Assembly: GCA_014529385.2 (NCBI GenBank)
Contig: CM043960.1
Coordinates: 34,242,396-34,306,395, forward strand
Direction: 5' to 3'
DNA length: 64,000 nucleotides
Source of the DNA: Adiantum capillus-veneris
Taxonomy: Eukaryota > Streptophyta > Polypodiopsida > Polypodiales > Pteridaceae
The translations under genes and the position numbers were made by a program. How positions within the stretch are numbered: position 1 is the stretch's first letter; every line of letters begins with the position of its first letter. The notes under the pieces were generated by a model. The model was not told the origin of the DNA. It did not search any database and saw nothing but the letters and a program-made list of their open reading frames with translations. Of this stretch, positions 45,480 through 57,876 are shown piece after piece.

Positions 45480-48310
45480 ATATAAGCACATACTCACCTT
45501 TTATAAGACTAATAGCCATGGAGCTTAGGTTTACCTGGATCCTAATGAAGAGTATGCTATTCGCATTGATGACCATGACATAGAGTTTGAAGAGGAAATC
45601 AGGGCAAACAAACAATGAAAAATGTATATGGATAAAAACGGAACTCAGTATTTACAAGTTGAAAACCGTGATGTGATAGACAAATGGGGGCTAGAAGTAA
45701 ATATCATAATTCTAGATATGGCAGCAAAAGAAGGACCACCAACTTTATAATTTGAGGGATACGATCAAGTTGATTTGAAGCCTTTAGAAATGTCAAAGAT
45801 CTTCTATGGACTTCTCATGCCAAATCAGGATAGTTAACACCCATGAAGATCATCGATATCTTCAAAATCAAAGACAAGGGTTCAACAGATCTACCAGCCT
45901 ACCTATTTAGGGATTGTTATAACAATAACTTTACTATGATGAGTCATGAGGAGGTGAAACAAACCAAATACCAAGGGTACTCCATAAGGGATTGGATATT
46001 GGGCCAAGGACCAAAAACTATTCCAAGAGAGGAACTCTGCAAGAGATATTTTGAGAGCAATTCTAAAAAACCTGAAACTACCTCATCACGAAGAAAACCG
46101 GGTGACACTAAAGCCAGTCCAGAGCTATATGAGTCACTATTTTCAACAGACTGGTTTGAAGGACTCGGAATAGGACCTGCTAGGAGACCTGGAGTTGAAT
46201 CAAATAGACGTAAAATGGGTCAAAAAATACAGTGGATTTGGGGATCCATATGACCACTTACCAAGCTTTAAACAAGTGGATTTGGGGATCCATATGACCA
46301 CTTACCAAGCTTTAAACAAGTGCTAAGAGCAGAACACATATTTGATTTCCATACTGAGTTCGAGGGTTTTGGAATGACATTAGAAGGAAAAGCATTGACA
46401 TGATTCCAAAACATTCCACCAAGGTCAATCATGGACTTAAATACATTGGCTCAAATATTTGTAGCTGCATGTTCCAAAACGGGAATCAAACATAATATTG
46501 TAGCTCAAATCTATAGCTTCAAACAAAAACAAGGCGAGTCTGTCAGGGATTGTGCAACTAGAATGAAACAATACATTGCAAGATGTCCAGAACTAGAAAT
46601 ACCTGCAGAAGAAAGATTAGTATCATTGTTTCTAGAGGGACGTACTGCTAAACAAAGAACTTCATGCTATACCGTATAGCAAGAAACATATGACCTTAGA
46701 AGAGTGTGTGTCAGATGCTATCGACTTAGGAGACAATTGTGATATTTTCAATGAAGAAGATGTCCCTAAGGATAATCAAAGTGACAAAATAGCATCCACC
46801 AAACTAGCACAAGTGGGAACGGTTGCTGTAGCACCACTTAAAACCATAGAAGACATGCTCAAAAGGATGAATGAATAAATGAATAACATGAAAAAAGCAC
46901 CTATGAGGGGACCAGAGCAAGGGATACCTCAATAGGGACAACCAATTAGGCCACAGAAATGGTGTGCAATCGAGGGTAATGTTCTTGTCAGGCTCTGAAC
47001 TAACCATTAAACCAATGAGTGCTACTACCGACCAAAGTATGATGGAAATGTATATGTGCCTATGAGGCCACAAGGAAAACCCATGTACAGATATCAACCT
47101 AATATGGCCCCAGCTCAAAGACCACCGATGGGTATGGAAAGACCTCAACCCGTGTTGAGTCAACAACCTCCATATCCAGGACATAATGCATTGCTTGTAA
47201 AGTACATGCATTTAGAGGGAGTCATAGATGAACAAGCACTAGTGCCTATTGCACCCTATGTTGACCCTAGTCCATCCACAGTAATGGTAGAAGGAGATTG
47301 GTATAATTCACATCCACCACCAATGGAAGAATCTGTGAATTATACTACACCATAACTTGCATCGATGTACTATGTAGATAATCAAGGTGTTAGAACTCCG
47401 ATGGTAAGAACCATGATTAATCCAAGAACGTGGAACTGTCATAACTATGGTGCAGATGATCACTGAAAAAATGAATGTCGAGAGCCTGACAAGAACATTA
47501 AGACAGTGGAAGCTTTTTGTATGCAATGTTGTAAAAAGGGAGGACACTTCCCTGAAGATTGTCCAAAAAATCCTTTAAACAAGGGTAAAATAGTAGTGAA
47601 CGTAGTCCAAGTGATACCTAGTAGCTCATCTGAGAGTGAACCTATTGTTTCAATCAAGTCAATCACCAGAGCACAGGCTAAGAAAAAGAAACATAACTCC
47701 TCTAATGATTCGGAGAATACTAAAATTTCCTCTCAAATGACTAAGAGAAGCAGATGCATAAGGTATGAGATGAGAAAACAAAAACAAAGGGCTGAAATCG
47801 AGTAGAAAGCCAAGAAACTATTCCAAGAAAAAGTGAAAGAAACTGGAAGTGAAATCAAGGAAACCACCCTGAAATCTGGAGGATCAATTTTGGTAGACAA
47901 AATTTTTGAGCCAATCAATGCAGCCTTGGAAGCTTACCAAGGGAGACTTAAAGCAGGCCAAAACATGGAAAAATGAAAAAACTATCCTTCTCCAGATATG
48001 GAAGTAGCTAAGCTTGAAGCTTATCAAAATTTGGTAAGAATTACTGGAAAAAAAAAACCCAAGCTCAAGAGTATAGCAAAACCTGAGGAGCTTGTGGAAG
48101 GAACATGTAAAGAGAAATTTGAAGTGGTGGTAGAACCCCACCTTGAAACTAAAGAGCCAGAACTCATAGTGCCTGACAGTGAAGATCCCTTATATGGAAT
48201 TCCGTTTGTAGAAGAAGACTGGCCAAGACACTTGTGGGAAAAAGTTAGAGCGATTAATGATGGGAGCCTAACTTTGAAGTCAGCTTTTATAGAGGAAGTT
48301 TTCTAAACCA
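45480..48310 (+). pseudogene. Gypsy gag (45-54 kb element)
   Basis: A long, Glu/Lys-rich, decayed gag. The N-terminus has VYLDPNEEYAIRIDDHDIEF near 45525. The capsid-like retrotransposon-gag domain lies at 46320-46680: HIFDFHTEFEGFGMTLEGKA, SIMDLNTLAQIFVAACSKTG, YSFKQKQGESVRDCATRMKQ. A Pro/Gln/Met-rich linker follows (47050-47340), then two zinc-knuckle-like sites near 47430 (WNCHNYGADDH, with an expected Cys replaced by Tyr) and 47515 (FCMQCCKKGGHFPEDC). A Lys-rich tail runs to 48306. Stops and frameshifts are frequent; one is caused by a perfect 44-bp tandem duplication at 46231-46318. Confidence 0.75.
46231..46318. repeat. Perfect 44-bp tandem duplication in gag
   Basis: The block starting AGTGGATTTGGGGATCCATA at 46231 recurs unchanged at 46275. 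Because 44 is not a multiple of three, it shifts the gag frame. Its perfection implies recent origin. Confidence 0.95.
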
Positions 48311-48544
48311 ATGACTCTAAAAACACTACTCTCTTACTTGGGATATAATGAAGATGAATCCATAGTGTGTAAAACCACTTAGATAAAAAGAGGAAAACAG
48401 ACCCTAGAGGTAGACAACATCCATTCAATCATGTCTATAACCATTCAATGCACTCTTACTTTAGAAAAACTGTTAAAAATCAGACTATATTTATGGAATG
48501 ATCTACAGAAAACTCTAGAGAAGGTGGGGATAACATGACTAATT

Positions 48545-49550
48545 GTGAAAAATTTGGAAAAATTGAAACACAAATTGGATAACAAAGAGATTAGATCCCT
48601 TCCAATGAACGAAGTTGGAGAATACTACGAAGGGGAAGAAGAAAACACAACCCTTCTGGTGAGATATAATGATATAAAAACCATGGCAATGTTGGATAGT
48701 GGGGCAGGCATAGCCATAGATACGAAAGCAGTATGGGAATCATGGGGAAAACCAGTCATTATAAAAACTCGAATGAAATTGAAATTGGTTGATGGACACA
48801 TCAAAAAACCCTTAGGACTGCTTGAAAAAGTGATCGTTAGTTTATGTGGAATTGATTATCAACACACTTTTGCAATAGTGGACTTTGGAAAGAAACTCAA
48901 TTGTGAAATAAACTTGGGATGACCTTTCATGCGACAAGTACAACTCATTCAGGATTGGCGAAATAATTATCTGTACTTGAAGCAAGTGAGATCAATAACA
49001 AGAGTTAATCTAAAAGATCACATTTATAGAGATGTCATGAAAACACCCATACAAGAATTTGACTCAGTCTCTTTGGCTGAAACTAAGCTTCCATCTTGGT
49101 TGAACAAAGGCACACCTATTTTGGATGTGCGGAGCCTTAGAAAACGAGAATTTGAAACAAGAAGAATGTATCTTAGAAAGGGATTGCACAAATGAAGCCT
49201 ATGTACCTGAACCCGTTCCAAAGCATTTTTTTGAGCCATTTGAGTGGCCTCAAATTTTAGCAACAATGGATGTATGTGTAAATACGTCTATGCCTACTCA
49301 ATATTGCAATGAGGATGGCTATGAAACAATTCCCATACAAATGATCTCAACCCTTCACATTGAAGACAAAATTCAAGAATCCAAGGACTTAATGAAAGCT
49401 CAACTAGTCCTTTTAGACCTCTACTATGATGCAACAAATAAGTTAGAAGAACGTTCAACTACCTCAGATGATTCAAGGTCAGAAAAAGAACATGTGAGAG
49501 CTAAATTACTCATGAAAGGAGGGGAGGAAAAGTTTTTTGACTTTCCAAAC
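48545..49550 (+). pseudogene. Gypsy aspartic protease and linker
   Basis: The retropepsin active site is intact as text (MAMLDSGAGIAIDTKAVWES near 48685), followed by the flap/C-terminal part (IDYQHTFAIVDFGKKLNCEI, then LG with a stop, then PFMRQVQLIQDW near 48930). The remainder, to about 49550, is an acidic linker without a recognised domain (VPEPVPKHFFEPFEWPQI near 49205). One stop and one frameshift are evident. Confidence 0.8.
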
Positions 49551-49864
49551 TAGAAACTGAGAAGACAGAAATGGTATAAGCGGAAAAGAAACATGAGAAA
49601 CTTCATATCTACACCTATGCTATCAATCTCCCGTAGAACACAATTTATGATGCAAATAGATGCACATTATTGTGTCAAAGACAAAATCATTGGTAGATAT
49701 CCTTAAACAAAAAGCAAGAAATATCAAAAAAATTGAGAAAAATGAGAAAGGAAACTCAAGAAAAACCTAAATACCAGGACAAGGATTCAACCATGACACA
49801 AGTTGAACGGAGAAAGAAGTATCAAGAGTTGAAGAAAGCTCTAAAGTAGATATATACCATTGAA

Positions 49865-51460
49865 ATGGAAACCACCAAGGAGGAAGGTAAAGATGTAATG
49901 AGTATTCAATCCCATTACAAGAAATATAATCTCCAAGATCGAAAAATCATAGTCAAACAACCTTTCAGGGAACTACGAAAACAAGGCGAGTCCTATGAAG
50001 GACCTAAAAACACAAAAAAGATAGATCTGGCCGAACTTGGAGAAGAGACTAGACCTGCCTACATTGCAAACGACTTGACGAAAGAAGAAGAAGAGCTTTT
50101 GTTAAGCTTACTAAAAGAATACCTAGTTAACTTTGCTTGGTCTTATAAGGATCTCAAGGGTGTTGATCCATAAATCTGTCAACATACCATACCTATGAGA
50201 GATGATGTGAAACCAAGCAGACAAAGGCCATATACTTATAATGAGACATTTTTCAGAAAGATCAAAGAAGAGATAGAAAAGCTAAAGGAAACCAAATTCA
50301 TTTATGAAATTGAACATATAGATTGGGTGTCTCCAATTGTGGTAGTACCCAAGAAAAATGAAAAATTAAGGGTGTGTGTTAATCTCAAGAAAGTGAATGC
50401 AACTACCATTAAAGACAACTTTCCTCTTCCAATCACTGAGCATGTTTTAGAACGAGTTGTAGGAAAAGAAGCTTACAGCCTTTTAGATTGCTTTTCGGGA
50501 TACAATCAACTTTTGGTTGACCCCAAAGATCAGGATAAACTGCCTTTGTAACTGAATGGGGTATTTTTGCCTATCGGGTTATGCCTTTTGGGTTAACTAA
50601 TGCTCCTGCCACCTTTCAAAGGTTGATGAGCCATGCTTTTAAAGAATATCTTCGAAATTTCTTGGAAGTATATATGGATGATCTATGTGTACATTCATCA
50701 ATTCGGGCTGATCATTTTGAACACCTCAAAAAGGTATTCGAAAAATGTAGACTTTACAGGATTTTCTTAAATCCTGAAAAGTTCACATTTATGGACAGAC
50801 AAGGGAGAATTCTTGGACATATAGTGTCTAAAAATGGCATAGATAATGATATAGATAAAATTCATATTATTGCTGATTTGCGTAGACTGACAACAGTCAA
50901 AGGGGTTTAAGATTTCATGGGACATTGTGGATATTACAAACGATTCATTTACATGTACGCTATAATTGCAAAACCCATGTACAGCTTGATTACAGTCTTT
51001 GAATGGACTGATGAGTGTGAAGAATCCTTCATGAAGCTTAAGCAAGCTCTCACTTCAGCTCCAATATTGAAAGCACCAGATTGGAATAAGATATTCCACA
51101 TACATGTAGATGCTTCCAATTTTTCCATTGGGTGTATACTAGCTCAACCAAGAGATGGAAAATTTGATTTTCCTATTTCTTATGCTAGTAGACAATTGAA
51201 TATGGCGGAGAAAAACTATACAAACACCGAAAGGGAAGGATTAGAAATGATCTATTTTGTAAAAAGTATAGAAATTATCTATTAGCTAACAAATTTGTGT
51301 TCTTTGTGGACTACCAAGCCTTATTGTACTCGGTCAACAAGCCATGCAACATAGGAAGAATAGTGAGATGGTTCATCATTGTTTTGGAATTTGATTTCAT
51401 TGTAGTTGTGAAAAAGGGCACCACTCATCAAAGAGTAGATAATTTATCAAGGATTGTTTC
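49865..51460 (+). pseudogene. Gypsy reverse transcriptase and RNase H
   Basis: Order: LTKEEEELLLSLLKEY and FAWSYKDLKGVDP near 50070-50170, RPYTYNETFFRKIKEEIEKL, WVSPIVVVPKKNEKLRVCVN, NFPLPITEHVLERVVG, LDCFSGYNQ, MPFGLTNAPATFQRLMSHAF near 50581, the catalytic VYMDDLCVHS near 50668, and FMGHCGYYKRFIY near 50918. RNase H follows: HIHVDASNFSIGCILAQP near 51095, ISYASRQLNMAEKNYTNTER and ALLYSVNKP, ending near 51450 (THQRVDNLSR). Stops lie at 50171 and 50908 and frameshifts near 50540 and 51270. The antisense copy at 20.9-22.4 kb is a close relative. Confidence 0.92.
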
Positions 51461-51659
51461 AGGAGAATCACCCAAGGGAGTAGATGATGATCAACCATAT
51501 GCATATCTGTTCTCCTTGGAAATGATACCTCGATGGTCGGAAAATGTGGTATCATTGATGACCATAGCTCAAGTGGATTCTCAAATACCACTTCCTATTA
51601 CAACCGCATTAATTGAGCAATCGGCTATGTATCAATTACTAGCTGGGAGCTATACAAAA

Positions 51660-53060
51660 GAAATCGAGATAGAATATTGCTTTTGTGCATTAATCCTGAA
51701 GAGAAAACCCAATACCTAAGTCAAGCACATATTACCATAGTGAGACTTCACTTTGCAAAAGACCAAACTATGCGACGGATCTTGAGACTTGGAGTATTTT
51801 GGCCAACTATGAGGAGTGATGTTCATTCTTTTGTGAAAAATTATCCTCAATGCTAGAAACAAGCACCCATACCTCATGTGACATTGTTCCAAATAGTGGA
51901 GTAACTATCTAGTTGCTTACTTATCAAGCCGAACATTTCTTGAGGATATGAGCAAACTCCACCAAAGAGCAATTGAAACTGAAGCTAGAGACTATGTTCT
52001 TATTGGGAACCAATTGTATAGAAGAGGAAAAGACCAACATCTGCATCTTTGTGCAAGTGAGGACGAATATATTTCCATTATAGAACAATCACATGCTGGA
52101 TTAGTTGGAGGTCACTTTTCTAGTGAAACCACCACAAAAGAAATCTTAATGGCAGGCATATGGTGGCCAACACTTTTTGCAAATACTAAGGAATATGTTC
52201 AAAGTTGTGATGTAGGTCAACGAGCTAAAATGCCAACCCGTGTAGATAGCATGCCCTTAAGACCAATATGGAGGCTAGAGCTTTTGCAAAATGGAGTATA
52301 GACTTCGTTGGGTCAATACAGGCACCTGCTTATAGAACCCAAGCTCAATATATCATTGTAGCTACAGACTATTTGACTAAGTGGGTAGAGGCTAAAGCAA
52401 CTCAAAAGAATGATGCCAAAACAACATCAGCATTCTTGGATGAGAATGTGTTCACAAGATATGGATTGCCAATAGAAATTGTCAGTGATAGGGAAACTCA
52501 TTTCCTGAATGAGGTAATTGAGTATTTGCTTAATGAATTTCTGGTCATCCATAACAAATCAGCTCCCTATCATCCACAAGCAAATGGACAAGCTGAGCAT
52601 ACGAATAAAATTCTTAGCTCGGTATTGACTAAAGTGGCTAGTTCATGACGGACAGATTGGGAAATGAATCTTCATGCCACTTTATGGGCTTATAGAGTTT
52701 CATTCAAGACAGCTTTAAATGTTACATCCTTTAACCTTGTTTAAGGTCTTGATGCCATACTATTGATAGAATTTCTATTGCCGACACAAAATGTAGCTAA
52801 GGATCTTGAGTGGACTGGACACGAATTGTCAGAGAGGCTTGAAGATTTAGAAAATCTTAACGAGAAAAGGCTAAGAGCTGTAGCTCACATCTATGCACAA
52901 AAGAAAAAACAAAAACAGTTTTTTGATTCCCATCTAGTCACAAAAATCTTCAAAAAAGGGGACTTAGTGTTAGTCTATTCCCTTAAGCAACACATTCCCA
53001 AGTTTTTAAAAAAGTGGAACGGACCATTATCATTAAAGATGTATCTCCAAGTGGAGTAGT
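51660..53060 (+). pseudogene. Gypsy integrase with two zinc-binding modules
   Basis: Two consecutive H-H-C-C-type modules are visible. The first, about 51680-51880, reads LCINPEEKTQYLSQAHITIV, then LGVFWPTMRSDVHSF and NYPQC. The second, about 51948-52250, reads LHLCASEDEYISIIEQSHAG, GGHFSSETTTKEILMAGIWW and YVQSCDVGQR, where the last Cys is replaced by Gly. The catalytic core follows in a shifted frame: FAKWSIDFVGSI (first Asp), ATDYLTKWVEAKA, IVSDRETHFLNE (second Asp) and YHPQANGQAEHTNKI (Glu). The C-terminal domain (FKKGDLVLVYSLKQ near 52950, KWNGP) ends near 53059. Several stops and frameshifts are present. Confidence 0.85.
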
Positions 53061-53224
53061 TAAGTTATCCACCCTGGATGGTGAACCAATGGCTAATTGG
53101 ATTCGTGGATGTTGTTTAAGGAAGTACACTTTGCCATTAACCAATGAATTGCTAGAAAAGATGCATGCAACAAAGCAATGAAAGAGAAAATGACAGCAGG
53201 TCATAGATGAAGCCCAAGAGGAAG

Positions 53225-53568
53225 CTTGGCTTCAAGTACTCAAAAGGAATGCTGCTCTCAAAAATCAACAAATACCTATTCCCATCAACACTCTGAAACT
53301 AGATGAACGACTATGGGAATTATAGAAAGATGTAGTGTCAATGGATGATGAATGGTTAGATGGAATAGACCTTCACATCAAAGTACAATTGAAAATCTTG
53401 GCTTCAAGTACTCAAAAGGAATGCTGCTCTCAAAAATCAACAAATACCTATTCCTATCAACACTTTGAAACTAGATGAGCGACTATGGGAATTATAGAAA
53501 GATGAAGTGTCAACGGATGATGAATGGCTAGATGGAATGGACCTTCACATCAAAGTACAACTGAAAAA
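53225..53568. repeat. 172-bp tandem duplication after integrase
   Basis: CTTGGCTTCAAGTACTCAAA at 53225 recurs at 53397, and the copies run in parallel with a few substitutions. The duplication covers the junction between integrase and the downstream protease-like domain, and because 172 is not a multiple of three it changes frame. Confidence 0.93.
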
Positions 53569-53945
53569 TCATATCATAAATGCATTGATCTATACAGGAG
53601 CTCGAGTAAATGCAATCAGTTATTCAAGAAAGCAACGAATCAGTCTTTGACTTTAGTAATATCGGCAATTAAAGAATGCAACAAGAACTCAACACCGACA
53701 TTGGCAGTAGTCAACGTAAATGTGATAGTACATGGATGTTCATGCCCTCATCACTTTGTATGCTTTTTAGATGAACACATGAAGGAAAAAATGATTCTTG
53801 GAATCTCATGGATGCGGATGTACAAGGCAGTACCAGATTGGGATGTTAATCAGCTCAAGCTATCACCTAAAGGTGGGCAACTCATTGTTCCAAATGCACC
53901 AAGCAAAGAGAAATGGAAAGGAGGTTACCAGCAGAGCAAACCATA
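53560..53945 (+). pseudogene. Second retropepsin-like domain downstream of integrase
   Basis: The text KVQLKNHIINALIYTGARVN (53554-53613) has the form of a clan AA active-site strand, x-A-L-I-D-T-G-A, with Tyr where the catalytic Asp would be. After a frameshift near 53625 it continues with TLAVVNVNVIVHGC, EHMKEKMILGISWMRMYKAV and PDWDVNQLKL, the ILGxxWL end of retropepsin folds. It lies after integrase, where plant gypsy elements normally have none, and is additional to the DSGA protease at 48.7 kb. Decay makes function unlikely in this copy. Confidence 0.6.
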
Positions 53946-54039
53946 AAGCAATCAATCTTCTCCATCCTATAGACAAGAAAATGCTACAAGTAGCATGCAA
54001 GGAGTCAGGCAAATTTAGGTACCAAAAGCACAGCTTAAG

Positions 54040-54297
54040 GACAAGCCGATTCAAATCTGGGTGCCCAAAACATCATCTATTGTACCAAAGACGGTTCCAA
54101 GGTTCAGAACACAAAGAAGAGCATCTTTGACCAGGGAACCTAAAATACAATGGATTTGGAGGAAAAAGGTGCACTTATCCTCTCCACAAACTGTAAAACT
54201 GATGAAGCAGTGGAGGGTTAAGCCTCAAAACACTCAACCACAATATTTCATTGAAGAAAAACCAAGATACCAATGGCGAGTTAAAGCTCAAAAATAG
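54040..54297 (+). pseudogene. Basic C-terminal region with repeated QWRVK motifs
   Basis: A frame ending in TAG at 54295-54297 contains WVPKTSSIVPKTVPRF, IQWIWRKKVHLSS, MKQWRVKPQNTQPQ and YQWRVKAQK. It follows the second protease-like domain and is Lys/Arg/Gln-rich. No known domain; possibly the end of the extra 3' ORF of this gypsy lineage. Confidence 0.4.
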
Positions 54298-54616
54298 TCA
54301 TTATTGATACCGATAGCTCATGAAATCAGCATGACAAAGCATCCTGATGGTACAATAAAGCAAAGAGCATACAAGCCACAAGATTTTCTCTTTGGAAAAC
54401 TGTAACAGAAAACCTCGACCTCAGAAACCCTTGAGTTAATTACTGAAGACCCAACTCTTGCACATCATAATGGTTTAAACTGCATTGATCTTCAAAGCAT
54501 GGTAGAGCCAACCAAGGCTATGCATAGACACGATTATTCAACCCATGCACACAGTCGTCCCGGAGTACGCCATCTAGGAGGGGTGGAAGGGAACTTAGTA
54601 ATTAAGGGCAATGTTT

Positions 54617-56823
54617 GAAGAGGGAGAAAAAAATTGGATGTTAACGTGTGATTTTTTGTAAAATTACCTAATAATTCCTTACAAAATCATCAACAGGGAA
54701 AATTTAATTGATAACATCTCCCCGATGAGTATAAATACTATCAAAAAATGGTATTTTTTTGTTATTTTCATCATTTTTCTTGATATTGGGACTTAAAAAT
54801 GGAAAAATCCACCAAAAAATAATAAAGCAGTGTTTCTTAATGGATTTTCCTAATTATTGATTTTTCACTTTTCTTTTTAGTGCATTTTATTATTTTCTTT
54901 GATTTATTCAATAAACAGGTCAAAAATCAATAATAAATAGTAAATAAGCTCAGATGGAGAAACTGAAGATACTATCATGATCAAAAGGACAAGGCGGATA
55001 GGCACAACAAATTTCAATCAAATAACCATATGGAAGTGGGAAGCCTAAATTAGGCTACCAAGGCCTACTTTCGCAAATTCTTGCAGAATGAGCTAACAGA
55101 ATCCGATTGAAGAAATTTTTGAGTCTAATATAGATTTCACGGCCTAGTAGGGCTAACAGGGGAATTTGGGGAAAACTAGTTTGGGAAGTTCGAGTATAGA
55201 TATCCAAGGTAGCCCAAAATCACTTCATTTCCACTAGTCACTCTTGGAGGAGAGAGCTCGCGTGCGCCATTTTCGGAGTCCACGGTCGCCCTTTTATAGC
55301 GCCGTCTCACACGAGACATGAGGGGTAAGTTCTAAGCTTATCAATGAACAATTCTATATGGCCGGGTAGCAAGTCTAGGCACTGGAAAAAACCCTCAAAA
55401 CCCAGGAGTGCACGAAGTCCTACGACCCAAAATTGACCATAGCAGCCTATCAACTCAACCGAGTTGGACGAAACTTGATCTGTAGCATGCCCTTATATAA
55501 TAGAACACTTGTATATCACCAGATGACCATTTGGCAGGGGTTGAGGGGGCTCCCAAGTAAATAATCTAGGTTTTTGACAGATGCCAGAATTGGATTCTGA
55601 CTCCACGGATAGCTTATAGACTGGGTCTATACACAATGTACCTGGATTGTTTCATGAAAATAGTCAAGGCAAGCTCTCGAGCAGCAAAAAATAGCTCGAA
55701 GGCTACAAAGCGTCAAATTTGACATATGAAGTCAAACTGACTGCAAATGGGTCAAAACTGGATGGGTAGCATTAGGACTATGTAGCGGACAAGTCCATAG
55801 CTTCAAAAGTGACTAACCAACTCCACATAACATCTAGTCACAAAAATCTATGATTTCAGAGTCGACAAGAGTACGAAGTGATGCCGACACAACAAAACTT
55901 TACCAAATTTATTTTAGGACTTGTTTTAGATGTATTGAATATGTCTAGGTCATCAAATTGTCAAGTCTTGCAAAAAATTGGCTGTTGTAATTAATTGCGA
56001 TTATTTATTTTTTTGCTTGTTTGACTTGAAAATTATCTCTTCACTTCACCTATCACTTGTACACATCACATTTATTACATGCCACATTTCAAGTATGAGC
56101 CAAAATGATCAAGAAAAACTTGGAAATTATCAAAAAACGCACCAAAGCCTTTCCAATCCAATTTTTGAGTTATCTGTCACATTTTTTGATCCAAATCACC
56201 CCATATCTCATACACAAAGTCTATATCATTCCTAGAACCAAGTTGCAACAAAAAATGCATATTTTAATGAAAAAGTTAATAATCATAATTAATTACTTTC
56301 TTGCCAAAGTGGGTGAAATCTGCAACTTTGACCTTATGGGACCAAAGAACATCATGTCTCAAGTCTATTGATCAAGGTTGAGCAAGTTTGGATCTCTGAA
56401 ACTCAAAATCTCTTTATATCTACTGTTTCAAAGACTGAAAGCCTAAATCTGGCACCATTTTCACTCACTGCACTCAAATGAGCCCACACTTCACTCAGAG
56501 CACCTAATTGTAATAGGTTTCAAGCATATCATGTCAAAAATACAAAACTTTGGAAAAAATCCCCAGCTGTAAATAATCGTGATTATTTACTTTTGTTGCA
56601 ATTTTTGTCTAAACTGTATGATTTTGATCTTTACATATTTTTATGCATCTACGCATGCTCCAAAATTAATTTGAAGCAAAAGGGCCATCATTTGTCAGCA
56701 ATTCAGACTCAGGGCATTTCAAAGCAGAATTTATAGAATTTTCTATCTTTGGCACTGTATTCACTTACCAGGAGCAATGCAAGATGCAAGGAAGGCAAAG
56801 AAAAGGGTGTCCCAAAAAGAAAA
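54617..56823 (+). repeat. Polypurine tract and probable gypsy 3' LTR, truncated
   Basis: GAAGAGGGAGAAAAAAA (54617-54633) followed shortly by TGTTAACGTG (54639) has the form of a polypurine tract and LTR start. A TATAAAT-containing stretch lies near 54741 and another TTTTATAG near 55293. The sequence runs to 56823, where the antisense gag-only element begins. No matching 5' LTR was identified, so the assignment rests on the tract and position. Confidence 0.45.
55986..56593. repeat. Diverged ~290-bp palindrome repeats (right set)
   Basis: Palindromic AT-rich motifs with arms like GTAAATAATC and GATTATTTAC occur at 55986-56011, 56272-56299 and 56569-56590, spaced about 287 and 294 bases. A half motif lies at 55555-55566. 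They match the left set at 43988-44883 in core and period. Confidence 0.75.
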
Positions 56824-57527
56824 TGTGACGTCCCCACCCCGTCGTATCAAACGGCGGATCTGATGGTGAACCTGGTGGCCACTAGATCTATTGCGGAAGC
56901 AAACAAAGTGGTTAAGGGTTCAGCTAGCGCACGATCTCTCATCACAAAGTGAGTCGAGCTCGAGCCTGCTAGCAATGAGATCTAGCTCCACCTCGCAGGG
57001 GAAGCGTACTTAAGCTATCTAGCGATCCTAAGACTCACCTTCCAAGAGGAGAGAAACCCCGAGTGCCTTTTTCCCCATGTTTCAGAGGCACGTACTCTAG
57101 AGATTTCACCGCTCTAGGGGCAATGAGTATTACTAATATCGAATTAAACACTATGGGGACAGAGAGTTCCTGACCAATCGGGACCACCCATCTCGTAGGC
57201 ATTGGCAACCTGAGCCAAGCCCCCACTTTCCACCCCCACACTCACACTTCCTTGTGTGTCCTAATTACTACCACATTGGTTGTTCAACATAAAGATTCCT
57301 TGATTATATTCCGAATCACAGTGTTTGTTAAGACAGCCCTTGAAACAGTATTGCAAATCGGCACCAAGACAGTATTCTAGTAAAAATTCTACTGAAACTT
57401 ATTCATTAAAATTCCAATGTTTTGGAGGTACAACATCCCCCCTCCAGCGAGAGTTTACTCCTCCCGTTGTCGCCTAGCTGCCCATACAACTAGGTATGTC
57501 CACCGCATAGAAAGCACGACATGGAAA

Positions 57528-57611
57528 TTCCCACCGCTTAACCAGCAGATGTGGGTTCCCACCGCTTAACGAGCAGTCGTGGGTATCCACCGCTTAACCA
57601 ATAGTCGTGGA
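57528..57611. repeat. 28-bp tandem repeat inside the LTR
   Basis: Three units of the type CCACCGCTTAACCAGCAG followed by TCGTGGG, with a more degenerate unit to the left. Most units begin CCCAC and end GTGGG. The same array is present in the other LTR at about 61969-62053. Confidence 0.88.
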
Positions 57612-57876
57612 TTCAAGAGCCCTTAACCAGGAACTCTGCCCCCTGTGATCAGGAGGGGGTTCATCACTAATTCAACATTGGAAAAAGAATGAACATGCCG
57701 AGCTAAATTTTCCCTAGTAGACATTCTTTCCTATTGCAAACAGTATATCCGTCAATCATTTATTTCCTACTTTAGACTTTAATATACAAATGAATTCAAT
57801 TGCCGAGGTTTTCGTCGGATTTCTCCAACATGTTTGGGGATATATTCATTTCTAGCTAAACGTATGCAATGTTAAA

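Noticed and set aside
46804-47211. Minus-strand 135-residue frame across the gypsy gag linker
   Set aside because: Plus strand carries the gag Pro/Gln/Met-rich linker in the element's orientation; the minus frame is its mirror.
57035-57241. Minus-strand 68-residue frame found in near-identical form at 61477-61683
   Set aside because: Both copies lie at the same place in the two LTRs, so similarity follows from LTR duplication. No domain or start context supports coding.
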